A stretch of 64,000 nt of DNA from assembly GCA_002811675.1 (NCBI GenBank), contig PDIM01010330.1, positions 65,047-129,046 on the forward strand, read 5' to 3'. The translations under genes were made by a program, and so were the position numbers. The notes beneath the pieces were generated by a model. The model saw nothing but the letters and a program-made list of their open reading frames with translations. It searched no databases and was not told where the DNA came from. The DNA comes from Ichthyosporea sp. XGB-2017a (taxonomy: Eukaryota; Opisthokonta; Ichthyosporea). Below are positions 37,501-51,800 of this stretch, piece by piece (position 1 is the stretch's first letter; each line of letters starts with the position of its first letter).

Positions 37501-40500
37501 ATGTTAAAATACTTTCTACTTTGATAGCATCGGTCGTTTGAATGATAGTAAGTCCGTATGACTCCATATGCAGGGTGGGTGGATCTTTATCAACAAAAGC
37601 TCTAGTAAAGGTATAGACGATGGCAGTTCTTTTGACATTTCCCACCTCGGTTTTCTGTACCGTGAGCGTGAAGCGTGCCTTTTTAATATCCTTGTTGATT
37701 CCACTAGCTATACTAGCTATTGTGAAGGTTGCTCCTTCTGGAATATTAATTTTTTTCTTGTTTTTGTCGTTGCATTCTGCTCCAATTTTCGCTCCTTGCA
37801 AGCTATTACATTTCCAAGTATATGTTAAGGTTCCTGCTGTGTTGTCAGGGTCGACAACAGATTCACTCGCATCTAGAACCAACTTTCCTTTCTTTCCGAG
37901 AACCTGGTACTTTCCTCCTTTCACGCTGACGATCAGGTCATTGTATGGACTTGTGAGCTTTGTTGTTGCCGAATTGCAGAGTGTTGGGTCTGACTTTTTG
38001 CAGACTTTGGCAGTAACTGTATACGTCACACCGGGAGTGATATTATCATGAGGAACAACAAGATTTCTTGAAAGTCTAGCACTAGCAGCAACTGCAGCTA
38101 TGTCAGGTGATATTATCCAGCTATATGCCAATTCTTTGGTTGCATCACTCTGGGTTTCGCACGGTGAAAAACCAGATATAGCTTCAAGAAATAGATTTTC
38201 ACCGCTTTTTCGGTGCACAACTTGTTCAACACCCCCTGAAATTGTGAGGGGGGGGATTGGACGCGAATCTTTCTTAACCGATTTTTGCGAGGCAGAATTT
38301 ACAACCGATGAAACTCCAAGAAAATTGGTAGCTATAGCACTGACTACAGTAGTTGATTCAGGGCTAATAAAATGGGGCTGGATTTCCAATACATCTGGAA
38401 AAGCAGATTCACCAGTTATACCACCAGAAACAACCCAATCTATTCTCGGGGGAATTGAACCGACCCTTTCTACGAGCACACTGGCAGCGATACCATCACA
38501 TGATGCAATAGTTTCTGATTCAACTGACATCGTGACGATAGGCGTAAGAGGGGCCTTGGGAGCCCCAATTTTTATCGTTTGTCCCGAGCTAAAAATACTA
38601 TCTTGGCATATTCTTACGATACCTAAAGTTCGATTATTAGGATCAGCGCCAATAAAGGTAAGGGAGTCATCTCTGTTGATAGTGGCCTCAAATCCCAAAG
38701 ATATTTGAATTTCCTGTCTTCCCACTAAATGGCAATCTGGACCTTCCCCGAGAAGAGCTAAACTGGCTTCAGTAAACATTTCGCTACAAACAAATTGACC
38801 TGGATCCTCATTAGAAGGGTTGTAGATTACAACTCCTCCTTCATAATCGATATTGATGCGATCAAGGGTATTACTGAAATATGCCTCTTTTGCTTGAGGA
38901 GCCGGGGAATTTGTGCAGTCTGGCGTAACTTCAACTTCGTGAAAATCAACCGCAAACAGATTGACATCGGGTTCAGCGTCTTCTATGTAGATGAAAAGCA
39001 AATCAGTGATTCCAAGAGAAAGCGACTCTTCACTAGGACTGTACTCGATCTTGGACAGCACCTCATTCATTTTGGCATATGTTGCAAATGAGAATAAGTA
39101 ATAGCTTCCTGCAGCACTGGTAACATCTCCTGGTTCAATCTCAGCACCTTCGACTGTAGATGACAATCGCACAAAGCCAGGCCCATACGCAAAAAGGATT
39201 TCGGTTCCTACAGCATCAAACTGGTCTTCTTGATCAAATACGCTAATACCAGGAACGGGCGTAAACACACCAAATGCAGCTGATATCGTGTCCGGGGCAG
39301 TCAGTACAGGGTCATCATTAATTGGGGTTACTACGATTTTATATAACCTCCCTTCAAGGGGCGTTGGCAACCCACCAAGTGCGACAGGGTCAAGGGATAG
39401 CAGCTCAAACCTAAAGCTGTCACCGGTGTCAAGATTAGCCGGAGGTATATATTCAAAAACGTTATCAGCCATAAAAGCATTTACAGCGTCTACGCTCCCC
39501 GTAACGACATAACTGCCCAAACTTTCTAAGGAAGTAGCATTGTCCGTTCGTGAATATCGGGCAAGCACACCAGAGCCAACGCCTATTGTCAAACTGAGTT
39601 GATCCGCCTGTCCGGGCAACACACTTTTAAACATATCCTGAAGATCGATTGGAAGAAGCGTGTCTTCTTCACACTGGAGGCTGCTAACATCAAAACTGTC
39701 TAAGGCATAAGATCCTTGAAACTGTCCCCAATCACCTTCCAAAAATCCAGAGTACACTTCCCTCGACGGCGCCGACGTTTCCGCTGCATTCGTTAAATTT
39801 GCCACCGAGCTCATTTTAACAGAGAATGAAAGTTGGTTAATAATAGGGCTGGCAGTGCCAGTATTTGCAATAAAAATGTCAAGCTTCGTTGAAGTATTCC
39901 AGCGTCCATAATAGTCAGCATCACCAAGAGAGGGTAGAAAAGCTACAAGAGCGTCAACATCAGCTTTCGTGGCCAGGTCTGGCTGGTTCGTAGCTTCACT
40001 GAATTCTATGGTCATGACATCATCGACAGAAAATGTAAAATCACCGTTATCTGGATCTCGAGCTGTGAAGCTTAAAACTGTCGGACCTTCATTTTTCGTG
40101 GTTACTTCAATGGTTGAAGATTGGGAGCTATACAGATAAAACTCCTGGTCAACCGTGGCGGCAAAGGCATAAATAACATAGGTCTTTGCCGGCTCCAAGA
40201 ATCTGGTGACTCTTTGATCAACTGTAAACGAGGTAAAAAAATCAAAATTGGTACTATCAGCTTTTTCTTCTATCCATACTTCATAAAAAGAAATTGGTGG
40301 ACCTCCGGTTTTAAGTGGGGCAGTCCATGTCAGAGCCATTTGGTTATCCAACAGTTGGTTAGAAACACTAGTGAGACCTGTAGGAGGATCGGGAAACTCT
40401 GCCCAAGTAGTGAAGGTTACCAAATCACTTGGTGTATTCAGCCCGGCCCTATTTTCTGCAGCAACTGTGAACGAATAATCGGTGTAAAATGTAAGGCCGG

Positions 40501-43500
40501 TTTTTTCAAATTGTAAATCAGTACCTTCATATATTACTTCGGTTACTTCAGTGCCATTACTGAAAGTGTAGTTCATGGTCACAACAAACTTTTCAACATC
40601 GCTGATGTTCTGTGTCACATGCAAGTCCCATCCAACTTCTAAAGTATATTCACTAAGTGACAGCAAATACACGGGGGCTAACGTTTCAAGCGCTACTGCG
40701 TCCGTCAACACATTAACAGTATTTGAATGATTAGACTCAATTCCATTATTACCTGTTATTACAAATTCGTAGTCTGTGTCTGGTAGAAGACCAGAAATTA
40801 CAGCTTCTAAATCTGTGAACGTTCCTCTGTTTGACAAGCCCTGTATACCACTGGCATGCGTAATAATGAACACGGTGTAAAACTTGATTGGAAGAATCTG
40901 ATCTTGGGGTGGATCCCATGTCAAATGAACAGCTGTAGTGTTGAAAGAAGAGACTGTAAGATTCTCGGGTCCTGCTGGTTTCGGTTGAGTTGTATTTAAT
41001 GTAATAAAAGCACCATCAGAGCGGTCGCCAATTATGTTTTCCGAAATGACCATAAATGTGTAGCTTGTAACAGGCTGAAGATTTGTAACTTCGAAGAAAG
41101 TACCCAAATTGCGATACGTAAGATTCTTGTACACTCCTTCCGGGGTTACGCAACTTGCATCACTCGCATCGCAGGGGGGTTCTAACTGAAGGTATAGGTC
41201 GCTATATAGCAAGCCCTCATAGCTCGGGTAGGACCAGTGAAGAACTAGAATGCTGTATCCGAATACACCATGGGGTGCTGAAGATATAGGATTAAAAGTG
41301 GCCAATGGCGGGGGCTCCGGGCAAGTGAAATTATTACACGTGACATTGTCCAAAAGATACCCACATTCATTTTGAGGCGCTCCGCACAAAGGGAACTGAG
41401 TAACATTTCGGTCTCGATACTGAAATCCTACAATGCCATCAGTTTTGTTGACACACTTTCTGCTGCAAGTATTAAATTCACTCCAGTTGCCAACCTTACA
41501 ATCTTGATAGCAACATTGAATGTTGCAATCACTAACTTGTGTCAAGGAATTAGAGCATGTTAGGCCATTGTTCAGTGGATGGGTTAAAATAGTGCGATCT
41601 CTATTTTGAGAACCAATTCCACACTCTTTAGTACAGTTTGAGTAAGGTGCCCAATCCGAAAGTTGGCAATCTACGGGGTTGCAGCAGTCCGATTTCTCCA
41701 CACACTGTTTAGTTTCCGTATTAAAAACGGCTGTAGCTGAGGTGCAGTTGGCTCCACATACACTCATACCACAAGGGCTTACTTCTTGATATTCATCGAG
41801 ATTCTCTTCCTTCACAGGGCAAAATTTCCCACCATTGGTTCCATACAAATTAACACTCCTTGTTCTATTTCGTTGACCACCACCACAGAACTCTGTACAT
41901 CCTCCATCTATGCATTTTGCATCACATGTTGTAAAGTCAGTCCAGGGATAAAACACGCAGTTTTGAGGTGAACAACAATCCACTTCTGGTAAACAGCTTT
42001 CAACATCAATGCTGTAAAATGTGTTCGAAGTACTATTGTAGGAGTCACCATTGTCACATATCGCTTCTGGACAAAATTTCATACCACACACTTTTGTTTC
42101 TTTATAAAAGCTAATATTGCTTTCGGGGACACACCACTCACCTCCATTAGTTCCAATTACTGTACTATTGCGGGTTCGATAATGAAATGCCCCTCCGCAT
42201 GAAACGGGGCAATCAGTGTAGTTGGAGAAGGGGGAATATTCGCAGTCAACAGGCGAACAGCACTGTGTTTTTGGAACACATGTTTTAGTTTGCACACTGT
42301 ATTGCTGCGTATCCGTACAGTTTCCGGGACAGAAATTCAAAGCGCACTTTTTCTTTTGAACGTAAGCATCAGGAACATCTTCATGTAGACACTGAAACCC
42401 TCCATTCGCAGCCGTTACATTAATGCTTCGTGTACGATTAATGTACGCTCCACCGCAATCAACTGGACAGGTAGTATAAGGTGTCCATGGGTTGTATACA
42501 CAGTCAACAGGCGAACAACACTGTGTTTTTGGAACACATGTTTTAGTTTGCACACTGTATTGCTGCGTCTCCGTACAGTTTCCAGGACAGAAATTCAAAG
42601 CGCACTTTTTCTTTTGAACGTAAGCATCAGGGACACTTTCATGTAGACACTGAAACCCTCCATTCGCAGCCGTTACACTAATGCTTCTTGTACGATTAAT
42701 GTACGCTCCACCACAATCAACGGGGCATGCAGTATAAGGTGACCACGGGTTGTATACACAATCTACAGGCGAACAACATTGCGTTTTAGGAACACACATT
42801 CTACTGGCAATGCTGTACTGCTCATTTGGTCCGCAGGTCGATCCACAGAACTTCTTGGCACACTTTTCCCTGATTTTATACACTCCTGGGAAAAGAGCTA
42901 TGTCTGGACATTGGTCTCCAGCATTTCGTTCAAGAGAAGAAATATTTCTCGTTTTTTCGCTATATCCTCCTCCACAAAAGTCTTCTGGTGGACATGATGT
43001 GCTGTTACCATCTACACATTTAGTACTTGAGCATGTTGTCCATGTCTTATCTTCAAAGTTTTCCAGCTTGCAGTCTTGCGGGTTGCAGCACAACGTTTGG
43101 TTTATACATGCACCTTTACCAAAGCTAAACGTTTTGTTCTGGGAGTTTCCACAGCTCAACTCGCAAAGGTCTTTGTTACAAAGTTCCATTTCAATAAGGG
43201 TGTCGGCCTGATCTGCGTGATTGGGCAGAGGGCACCACTTACCACCATTTGTTCCATAAATTTCTATTTGTTGAGTTCTGTGTCGCGTTCCTCCGCCTCC
43301 ATCACCGCACCCTAAGCTACACTGCGTCCAATCACTCCATGGTTGCAGCTTACAATCCTGAGGACTGCAGCACTGGGTTTTTTGAAGACAGGACTTGGAA
43401 TTAACACTAAAGGTTGTATTGCCAGTAGTACATCCTTGAGCAGAACAAAAATTCCTTCCACAAGGACGCTCTTCCTGCAGATCCTGTGTTTGGGGGCACT

Positions 43501-44664
43501 GAAAACCTCCATTAGATGCGTGCTGTAAAACGACATTGAATCTAAACTCTTTACTGCTCGAACCACCTCCGCAATGCCTATTTCGATCGTCGTCAAATTT
43601 TGGGGCATTACATACAGTCCAATTGCCAAATCCTGTCAGCTTACAATCAGTTGGAGAACAGCACTGGCTTTTGGGAACACATGACTTAGCTTGTACACTA
43701 TATTCTTCTGCCTCGGTGCAGTTCCCAGTGCAGAAGTTTAAGGCACACTTCTTCGTTTCCTTGTAAAAAGTGGTATTGTTTAGTGGCTCGCATAGTTTCC
43801 CACCGTCCTTACCAGTGATATTTACTGCTCTCGTGCGTGAAATATATGCCCCCCCACATGTTTTTGGACAAGGCTCAAATTGTGTCCACGGTGTATATTG
43901 ACAATTTGTGGGGTTGCAACACTGACCCTTGGTAACGCAAATAGCCTGATTAACACTATATATTTGTCCTTCAGGGCACTGACTGGCGCACATTAAAACC
44001 GGACAGGGCTTCTTCTCTTCCAAAGAAGGGCAACCTTCCCCTCCGTTGGCCGAAGGTTGAATAACGAATCTGGTCCTTATAATTTCACTCTTTTCACCAC
44101 AAGCATTGGTACAGTTGCTCCACTGTCCCCAACTTGACACTTGGCAATTAACAGGTTCCAGTGGCTGCTGACCACCGCCAGTTGAATTAGTTGGATTTGT
44201 TGTGTTGGTTGAGTTTATGACATTTGAATTCTGCAACAGCAATGCTGAACAACAGTCATCTAGTAGTATTGTATATTCATTAATATCCGCCAACTTTATC
44301 AAATAATAATTAATTTTATAAATGCAATATATTTGAACTTACTTGACGCTGGAATAACGCAATCTTGGGCGCCAACACTGTACACTTGCCCAACCGGACA
44401 TATTCTAGACTCCAGGCCCGTTTCTGCTCGCTTGTACAGTCTCAATAATTCTTGATCATCTCGGTTCCAAAGGAAAGAATTTTCGTGAACTTCTATATAT
44501 GAGCCTATCAATAAATAAGACGATACTGTCATTAGAAATTATACAAATTACTTAAGCAAGATGTTGATAACTGTTAGCAAACCCTTACCCGAAAGACCAG
44601 AAAGGCCCGAACAGACAAGACTTAAGACAATGAACTGGACATAAATGCAAATTGAACGCCCCAT
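34511..44664 (-). CDS. Giant TSP1-FN3-REJ single-pass receptor A (3,328 residues)
   Basis: Three exons: 44664-44589, 44504-44343 and 44259-34511, with introns of 84 and 83 nt, both phase 1. The order is: signal peptide (about 1-25); eleven TSP1 modules (about 85-1066), each with a W-x(2-6)-C, CGG-x-RxR and GG-x(2)-C core and joined by C-x(5-8)-CC-[SN]-P linkers; about four FN3 domains (1066-1468, e.g. PENLTVSS, VHLTWDPP); a calcium-type beta domain (TARDPDNGDFTFSVDD) and cadherin-like repeats (VTPINDDPVL); a REJ region (about 1856-2500, with NSPPSGGQLV near 2404); a GAIN-like region; a Thr-rich stalk (2866-2925); a membrane-proximal domain; a membrane helix (3051-3071); and a basic/acidic 257-residue tail. 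REJ occurs in polycystin-1 and sea urchin sperm receptors. Adhesion or signalling is inferred. Confidence 0.88.
42263..42778 (-). repeat. Duplicated TSP1 modules 6 and 7 of receptor A
   Basis: Two adjacent 258-nt units (42263-42520 and 42521-42778), each encoding one 86-residue TSP1 module plus its CC linker, differ at roughly ten bases. The other nine modules are much more diverged, so this duplication or conversion is recent. Confidence 0.85.
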
Positions 44665-45882
44665 TTTTCTCTTTTCTTTCCAATATAAAATTTAAAAAAT
44701 AGAAAATAAATGATTTTGGTCGCCAAAGAAATTTGAAGAAAACGAATGCTGATCAAAACACTGTCCCTCTCTCTCTGCCACTCCCTTTATTTTGGCAGTC
44801 TTCAACAACTACTTTTCCGTGATACCAAAATCTTTTCCACCGAAACTAACAAACGACCGCTTACAACTGTTCTTTCCCAGTACCACCGTTCGTTCCTAGC
44901 CCTCTGTTCCTCCACTTCTTCTTTAAAAACACTCACGGGCGATCGCAATAAAATCGGTTGCTCGGCTACTTCAATCCAACTTTACCTTACTTACGAAGGT
45001 CCTTTCTACTAACGCATAAAGCAGCTATAATTATAGAAAGTTAGATATTAAGCGCCGTAGTACATAGTACAGAGCAGCTATAAGTAACGTGCTACAGTAG
45101 TATAAGTATATTTATATAAAGTACCTTTCTTTTTCGAAAGAATTACGAATTAATATTGTTATCATATTGTTATCTATATTATAGCAAATAAATATAAATT
45201 ATAAAAAATAAATAAAAATGAATGAATTACATTACATTACTATAGTATTATATAATTTATTACAATGCCAGATTTTGGCACATGTGTTAACAATAACACG
45301 GGGGTGAGGGTTATGAATGGGAGTGGGAAGTGGTTACTTCCATATGAGGCATGGGTGTGACCATATTGTACCTAAACTTGTATATATTGAGAGGTAATAG
45401 ATATATATGGAAAATATTCTTTGTATTTGTTTACATTATATAATTACGCACATTTGTTATAAATTTTTATCTTTTTATTATTAAATCTTTTATTATAAAT
45501 TTAGCCTTTAGGTGCGAGGATCGTATCGTAATTATTGATACCAGTTAGCTCACCAATTACCCGCGACGTATAACAGTGTCGACGGCTGCGCTATCTGCTG
45601 TGTGTGATAATATAATACTATAATATAACAGATGTCAACGGCTTCTGCAATATAACTTCTCACATGATAGATCACCCCAAGCAGCTAGGCCGAGTGAGAC
45701 AATATGATCGCGCCTAATTGAGTGCAGAAGAGAATCCGGTCCTGGGCCGGCGATCGACATGATTCCTGATTGGCAGCCGAGTTGGCAGCTGATGGCGTCG
45801 ACATAAAACATCAAATGCAGACAAGGAGCTTGAAAAATATGGCTACATAATATGGACTCTTTGGACAAAATCAAATTTCAAA
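44665..45882. other. Intergenic region between the two giant receptor genes
   Basis: 1.2 kb, very AT-rich at 45060-45260 and 45410-45520. It should contain the promoter of receptor A at its left and the 3' end signals of receptor B at its right. I see no gene. Confidence 0.4.
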
Positions 45883-48800
45883 TTACATCTTAAACTCGGT
45901 AGCAACCTCATCATGGTCTTCGTTCAGAGAGCCTAAATCTTGCGTTTCCTGAGTCCCTTGAGTTTCTTGCGTTCCTGAACTCTCTTCAATATTCTCTTCT
46001 TTTTCGTCGTCGACCCGGGCGTCGCTCGTATTGTCATCAGTTATGTCAATCTTTTGAGCCCTATTACTGCGCCACAAGAGGTATCCACCAACAATAAGAG
46101 AAATTCCAAATAATGGAACAAGAATGGAAAGAAGTATAACTTTGACGTGATCGTCGTCATCTTCTTCTGGTTGGGATGCCGATGCTACCGAAGATACGGG
46201 GTAGCCTAATACCACACTGAGAACTTGAATGTTTTCAGTTACTGTTTTCAAAAGGGATGCTTGATCAATCACTCCACTAGCGGTGTTTTTACTTGCCACA
46301 TAGAAGTCCACATTTGTAGTAGTACTGTCACCACTAATTTTAGTTATGACAACGTCTTCACTAGTTATGGTTCTCGAGTTTACAATCTCCCTTGCACCAC
46401 TTCCTAAACTAAGATTCAAAATACTTGCAATGTTGGCCTTAAATTTACTAATTTCAGTTGGAGTGTTGAATTTATCAACTCCAACGCTCAGTCCCATTGT
46501 AATTGAATTCTGTATAGCAACAGGTGGGACGTCACTAGGGGGCACAAACGGTGTTGCAGTTGTAGTTGTCACTGCGGCTGAAGAAGTGGTTGTCACCGAA
46601 ACAGTCGACGTAGTTGTCGTTGGAGCTGCCGAGGTTGTAGATGCCTGTGCCGTAGTAGTTGAGGTGGTTGTTGTGGTGGTAGTGGCTACAGTGGTGGTTA
46701 AAGTTACGCCTGTGCTTGACGTATACACCCCCAAAATCTCTCTATTTTTGGCATTCACAGAACATTTAACACTGGTAGTTGTTATGACTGTTGTGGTGAC
46801 ACCTGTAGCGACATTTGTGCCAGTTGCGGAATCATATTTCTTGCAAACTGGAGCGCATACCTTATCGGGGCATATGGTGCTGTCGACTGCGAAGACAATG
46901 TCTATGGTCCCCAATAAGTTATCTGCAATATCGGACTGTGAGCTGTCCGCGGTTTTAAATATGACTTGTATTACCGAGGAAGCTGAAGTTTCACCAGTAG
47001 CTGCAAATCCATCTACAGCATTTCCGATCAAATAAAGGTCATAATTTGTATATGTACCTGTGAATCCTGATGTGGCACCATCGGCAAGTGTTGCTGTGGC
47101 TGTTTTGGAACTGCTGGATGTGTACGTAATTGCTTTCGTTACAGCACCTAGGGCCAACCGATAAACAAAAGCTTGGGTATCTCCACTATCCATATGGAAG
47201 CTTTCTCCCGACGACAACTTAAAATCCTGTTTTGCAGATGACTTCAAAGTGGTTTCGATTACCGAAAACGCTGTTGAATATTGGGACTGTTGCGTTGAAG
47301 CAGCGAGCAATCGCCTACGCGTACTTCCTGAAGCAGCTGCCGCTGCACCCGCTGCTTTTGCTGCTTTTATCATTTTGGACATTGCATGTCCAAGCTTTTT
47401 CACCGTATTCTTTCCAGCGGCGTCGGACTTCCCTGCTATATTGGACATCAGAGCCATTCCTTTGGCAATTGAGTCTGTATCAGCAGCGGCTAGAACTGAA
47501 CGTGAAGACTTTTCTGCATAGTCTAGAGCCGAAGAACTGTCTATCTGGTCAATAAAACCACTCGAATCAATCTCATTCTGAATTAAAGCCAGCAATGTCT
47601 GCTTATCTCCAGCAGTTAAGCCAGATTGCGCTGACATCCAACTAGCTATTGTTCCTGCATTTGCAATGTACTTGGGCCCATTTCCTCGCTTTTTAAGATC
47701 ACCTAGTTCTTTCGTAATTTTGTCCTGAATGAAAACTTTTGGGTCAGGAGGAACAAATTTGTTAACAGTCACGGTCAACGTCTTTTTTGTGTGACCATTT
47801 TGAGGATCAGATATTTTCACATAAAGTACCACAGATTGTTGTTGTCCATTGGCATTTTCGACATAAGGAACTGCGTTCGTTTCGAGAATAGGATTTTTGC
47901 TCTTACTTGCCAGTGTAACATCCACAATGGTCGTAGCGCCCGTTGCTGAAGTTTCATACCTCTCATAGCCAAACTCATACTCCAGGTCTTTGCTATTCGG
48001 CGTATTGTGATCTTTCCAATTTTTAGCAATGAGCTTGACGCCACTAAATTCAGTTACAGTTGTCACATTCAATGTAAAGGAGCCTCCAAATGGAGGTGAA
48101 TTTACCGTAATTTTCGCTCTTGCTATACCTTCTACGGCGGGAATATTTCCATCTTTAGGGTTCGTTACTTTGAAGGTAAATTCCCAAAATCCGGAGGCAG
48201 GCCATGTAGCTAACACCTGTCCATTTGCGGTAGTGAATGGTAACTGGAGTAAAAGATTCTTGTCACCTGTTGTCAATGCTGCATTAGCATTAAGTTTTGT
48301 GCAATGCCATTCGATAATCTGCCCAGCCTTTACAGATGAAGTGTCAATCACACCTTCAAGTTTTATGTCCTCGTTAGGCTGAATTACTGAAGTACCAAAA
48401 TTCAAAATGTTGAGTATTGGGGGTGAAGAATCGACCAGAACACGAGTGAAGGTAAATGTTGCTTTCCTAATAACTGAATTGCCTTCATCTTTAGTGATGG
48501 TTAGTGTAAACTGCAAGGTTCTCTGTTTGGTGTTGAAAGTTTTGGCACTAATTGTAGCGTCAGATGCAGATGCAAATGCTATAGCAACGTTGTTTTTGTC
48601 TTTACAAGCATTTTTGGCTGTTCCACCTTCAACTGCTAAGCAAGTCCACGAGTATTTCATAAGAGCACCAGTATTATCAGGATCAACCGAGCTCGCCGCA
48701 TCGAGAACCATTTGCTGGCTAAAACCAACTTTTTGGTAGAAGCCACCTTTGACATTAGCATGCATGTCACGGTACAAAACAGTCAGCTTTGCAGATTTAG

Positions 48801-51800
48801 AATTCGAAAGGGCGGCATTATTAGACATGGCAACGGTAGCCGTTGCCGTGTAAGTTGTACCGGGGGTCAGCAAATCGGATGGCAGGGTTAAAGTAGAACT
48901 CTTTCTCTGTGCACTTGCAATTTGAGGTATATCAGGGGAAATCGTCCAACTGTATGTTATGCCTTTTGTTCCATCATCTTGAACCTGACAACTTGACCAT
49001 ATAGCATCAACTTCCATTCTTATTGGCGTGTTGGGTCTTATAGGAGATGAAATTTCAACTGGAGATATAAAGTCCAATGAAGGTATAGGGGTGGTCTTTT
49101 TCACAACGGATACCTCAACGCTGGGACTATGCACCCCAATGAAATTCTTAACTGAACACTTTACTACAGTTGTTTTTCCTGGTTGAATGACATTCCCAGG
49201 AACAGTCAAAACATCAGAAGTCTCTGTTGAAGTATCAAACAGAGTTCCGAGATCTGTACTCCATGTGTAGGTCCCATCAAATGGACCAAGTTGATTTGCG
49301 TAAGCATATGCCACAAAACCATCACACAAAGCAATTGTTGGTGGTGCATCTATAATAATCTCCGGCTCAATCAAAGTCAATGGTGCCTGAACTGTTACTG
49401 AGGCCACTAGCTTCTTGTTGCTGTTTGCGCACAGCTTGATTAAACCAGGATCTGAGGCCGTGTCACCACCTATTGTTGTGAGTGTACCTCCAAGTCCTAG
49501 CGTTGTCGAAAAACTTGTAAACACTGCAACAGTGTCTGGGCTTGACATCAGTATGCAAATCGGCTCATCCCCAAACGTGGCTACAGAAGCTGCTGAAAAC
49601 ATTTCACTACATTCAAATGGCCTGCCAGGGTCAGCAATATAGTCGTCAAAATACACTACGACACCGGTTAAGGACGAAAAGAAGTATGAATCAACAATAT
49701 TTGGAGGTGGGGCTGACGTACAATCAGCGACAAACCAAATTTCGTCCCAATCGTATCCCCACCAGTTAGGATCCAGTTCAGAGTCATACACAAATATGAA
49801 GAGCCAGTCATTTGCTGGATCTTGGGCAGCTGCCGGAGATGGCTTGTACCGAACATGTTTCAAAGCCTCATTCATAAGGGCGTAAGGAGCCTCTATTAAA
49901 ATGAAATCGGTATCCACAGTAGCACTATCGGCAGGGTCGTAAAACACTCCTTGAACTGCGGTTGAAAGGTCCACTGCTCCTGGACAAAACATGAAGAGGA
50001 GCATAGGGTTTTCAAGATCATCTTGATCTTCAATGTCGAACACCGATATTCCACTAATTGGATTTTTCTGTCCAATGACAATTTCTACAGTCCCTGGAAT
50101 AGTCAGAGCCGGGTGGTCATTAATAGGCACAATGTTAATTTTAATTATACGCCCTTCTAAAAGGACGGCAGAACCAGAACTCAAGTCATTAACCTCTAGA
50201 ACCATTGTATCACCGGTATCATCATCAAAGTCGGGATAGTAATAAAAAGTGTGCGAATTAAGATAATCAGTTACATCAGAGTCAGCGCCTGTTAAAGCGA
50301 TATATGCTCCTCCTTCAACAAAGACATCGGTTGAGGTTAGATATGTTTCAATATATCCTTTTGTGGCAGAAATATTCATCACCATATTTGTAGACTGCCC
50401 TGGAGGTATTGTAAGCCAGTCTCCAAGAGGAAATGCGACATAAAAATCTTCATCTACCTCCAAATCTCCAGAACCAGTGAACAGATCTCCTTCGAAAACA
50501 CCCCAGTGGCCTTGAAGCCGAAGGGGTGAATTTTCTGCTGAAGCAGATGATGTTTCAGCCTTATCTTTCAGCCCTGCTGCCCGAAAAACACGAATGGAAA
50601 GAGCGTTAATTCCGGGACGATCATTACCAGGATCTACAATAACAATATCCAGAGTCTTGTCGTCCGTCCAATTACCATAGTAGTTTGACCCAATTCCCTG
50701 TGAAAAATTAAAAGCGCTATCAACCAATTCTTTGGTAGAGAAGTCAGGTGTGTTCGTGTCCTCGTCAAAGACTATGGTTATCTTATCATCAGCACCAAAT
50801 ACAAAGTCAAGATTATCTGGATCACTAGCAGTCAGTGAAACTATTCCTGGTGCTCGCTTAGGAGTATTAAAATTCAAAGCATCCGAAAAGGGACTAAAGT
50901 CAAAGTTAAACTGATTCTGTGCTTGAATTTTGACAGCGTATGCTTCACTTTCATTCATGCGAATAAACTTCTTCTGCGTACTTCCGACAAATGTGATAGC
51001 TCCGTTTACATCAATATTATACCCGACAATACTTGGGCCACCAGTATCTGCAGGGGGATTCCATGATATTTCGAACGTATCATCAAAAAGGGTGTCAGGA
51101 ACAAGTACCGGTGCATCTGGTTTACTGGGGGGTAAAGATAGGGTTCGAAATGTTGCTCTTTTCCCCGGCAAGTTAACACCAGCACCATTTTCAACCTGCA
51201 CAAAAAAAGAGTACAGAGTGTATCTTTTCAAATTGGAAAAGGTTGTGGATGTTGTTTGTCCTGCTGATTGCTCTATCACTTCATTTTGCCCTGTTGAATT
51301 GGTGAAATTCATTGTTACAGTAAAAGCAACAATTCCACCTTTGGTTGTTTCATTCGTGTGTACTTGCCAACCTATTTCTAATGCATCCGCGGCTTCAGAC
51401 AATAATGTGGGCGCAGCAAGAGCAGTGAAAAGAGTTGGTAAAGTTTCTGCGGTGACATTTTCACTGAACTGAGAGAACTGGCCATTAAAAGCACCTACTA
51501 CTATGACGTAACTAAATTCAGGCCTTAGTCCTCTAACGGTAAAGTTTAAGTCTGTAGTTCGTCCGAGTGGGGTAAATGCCGCTCCAGATAAGTGACCAAC
51601 GGCGTAAAACTCCACTGCACTGTCTAATTCTGTGAGTGGAGGAGGGTCCCAGGAGACTGTTGCAGTTGTAGAAGTAACATCTTCCAATGTGAGATTTTCA
51701 GGTGCAGGAGGCTGTGGCTGCGAAGTAGTAATGTTGACAAATGTTGGGGGCGACCTCTGGCCAATGACATTTTCAGCCACAATTTTAAAGTGGTAAGTTG

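Noticed and set aside
44746-45012. 88-codon Ser/Thr-rich frame upstream of receptor A
   Set aside because: It overlaps the probable promoter of receptor A and shows no signal peptide cleavage site or family pattern.
46346-47035. 229-codon Val/Thr-rich frame on the plus strand
   Set aside because: It is the antisense of the Thr/Ser-rich stalk of receptor B; repeated ACT/GTT codons keep the other strand open.
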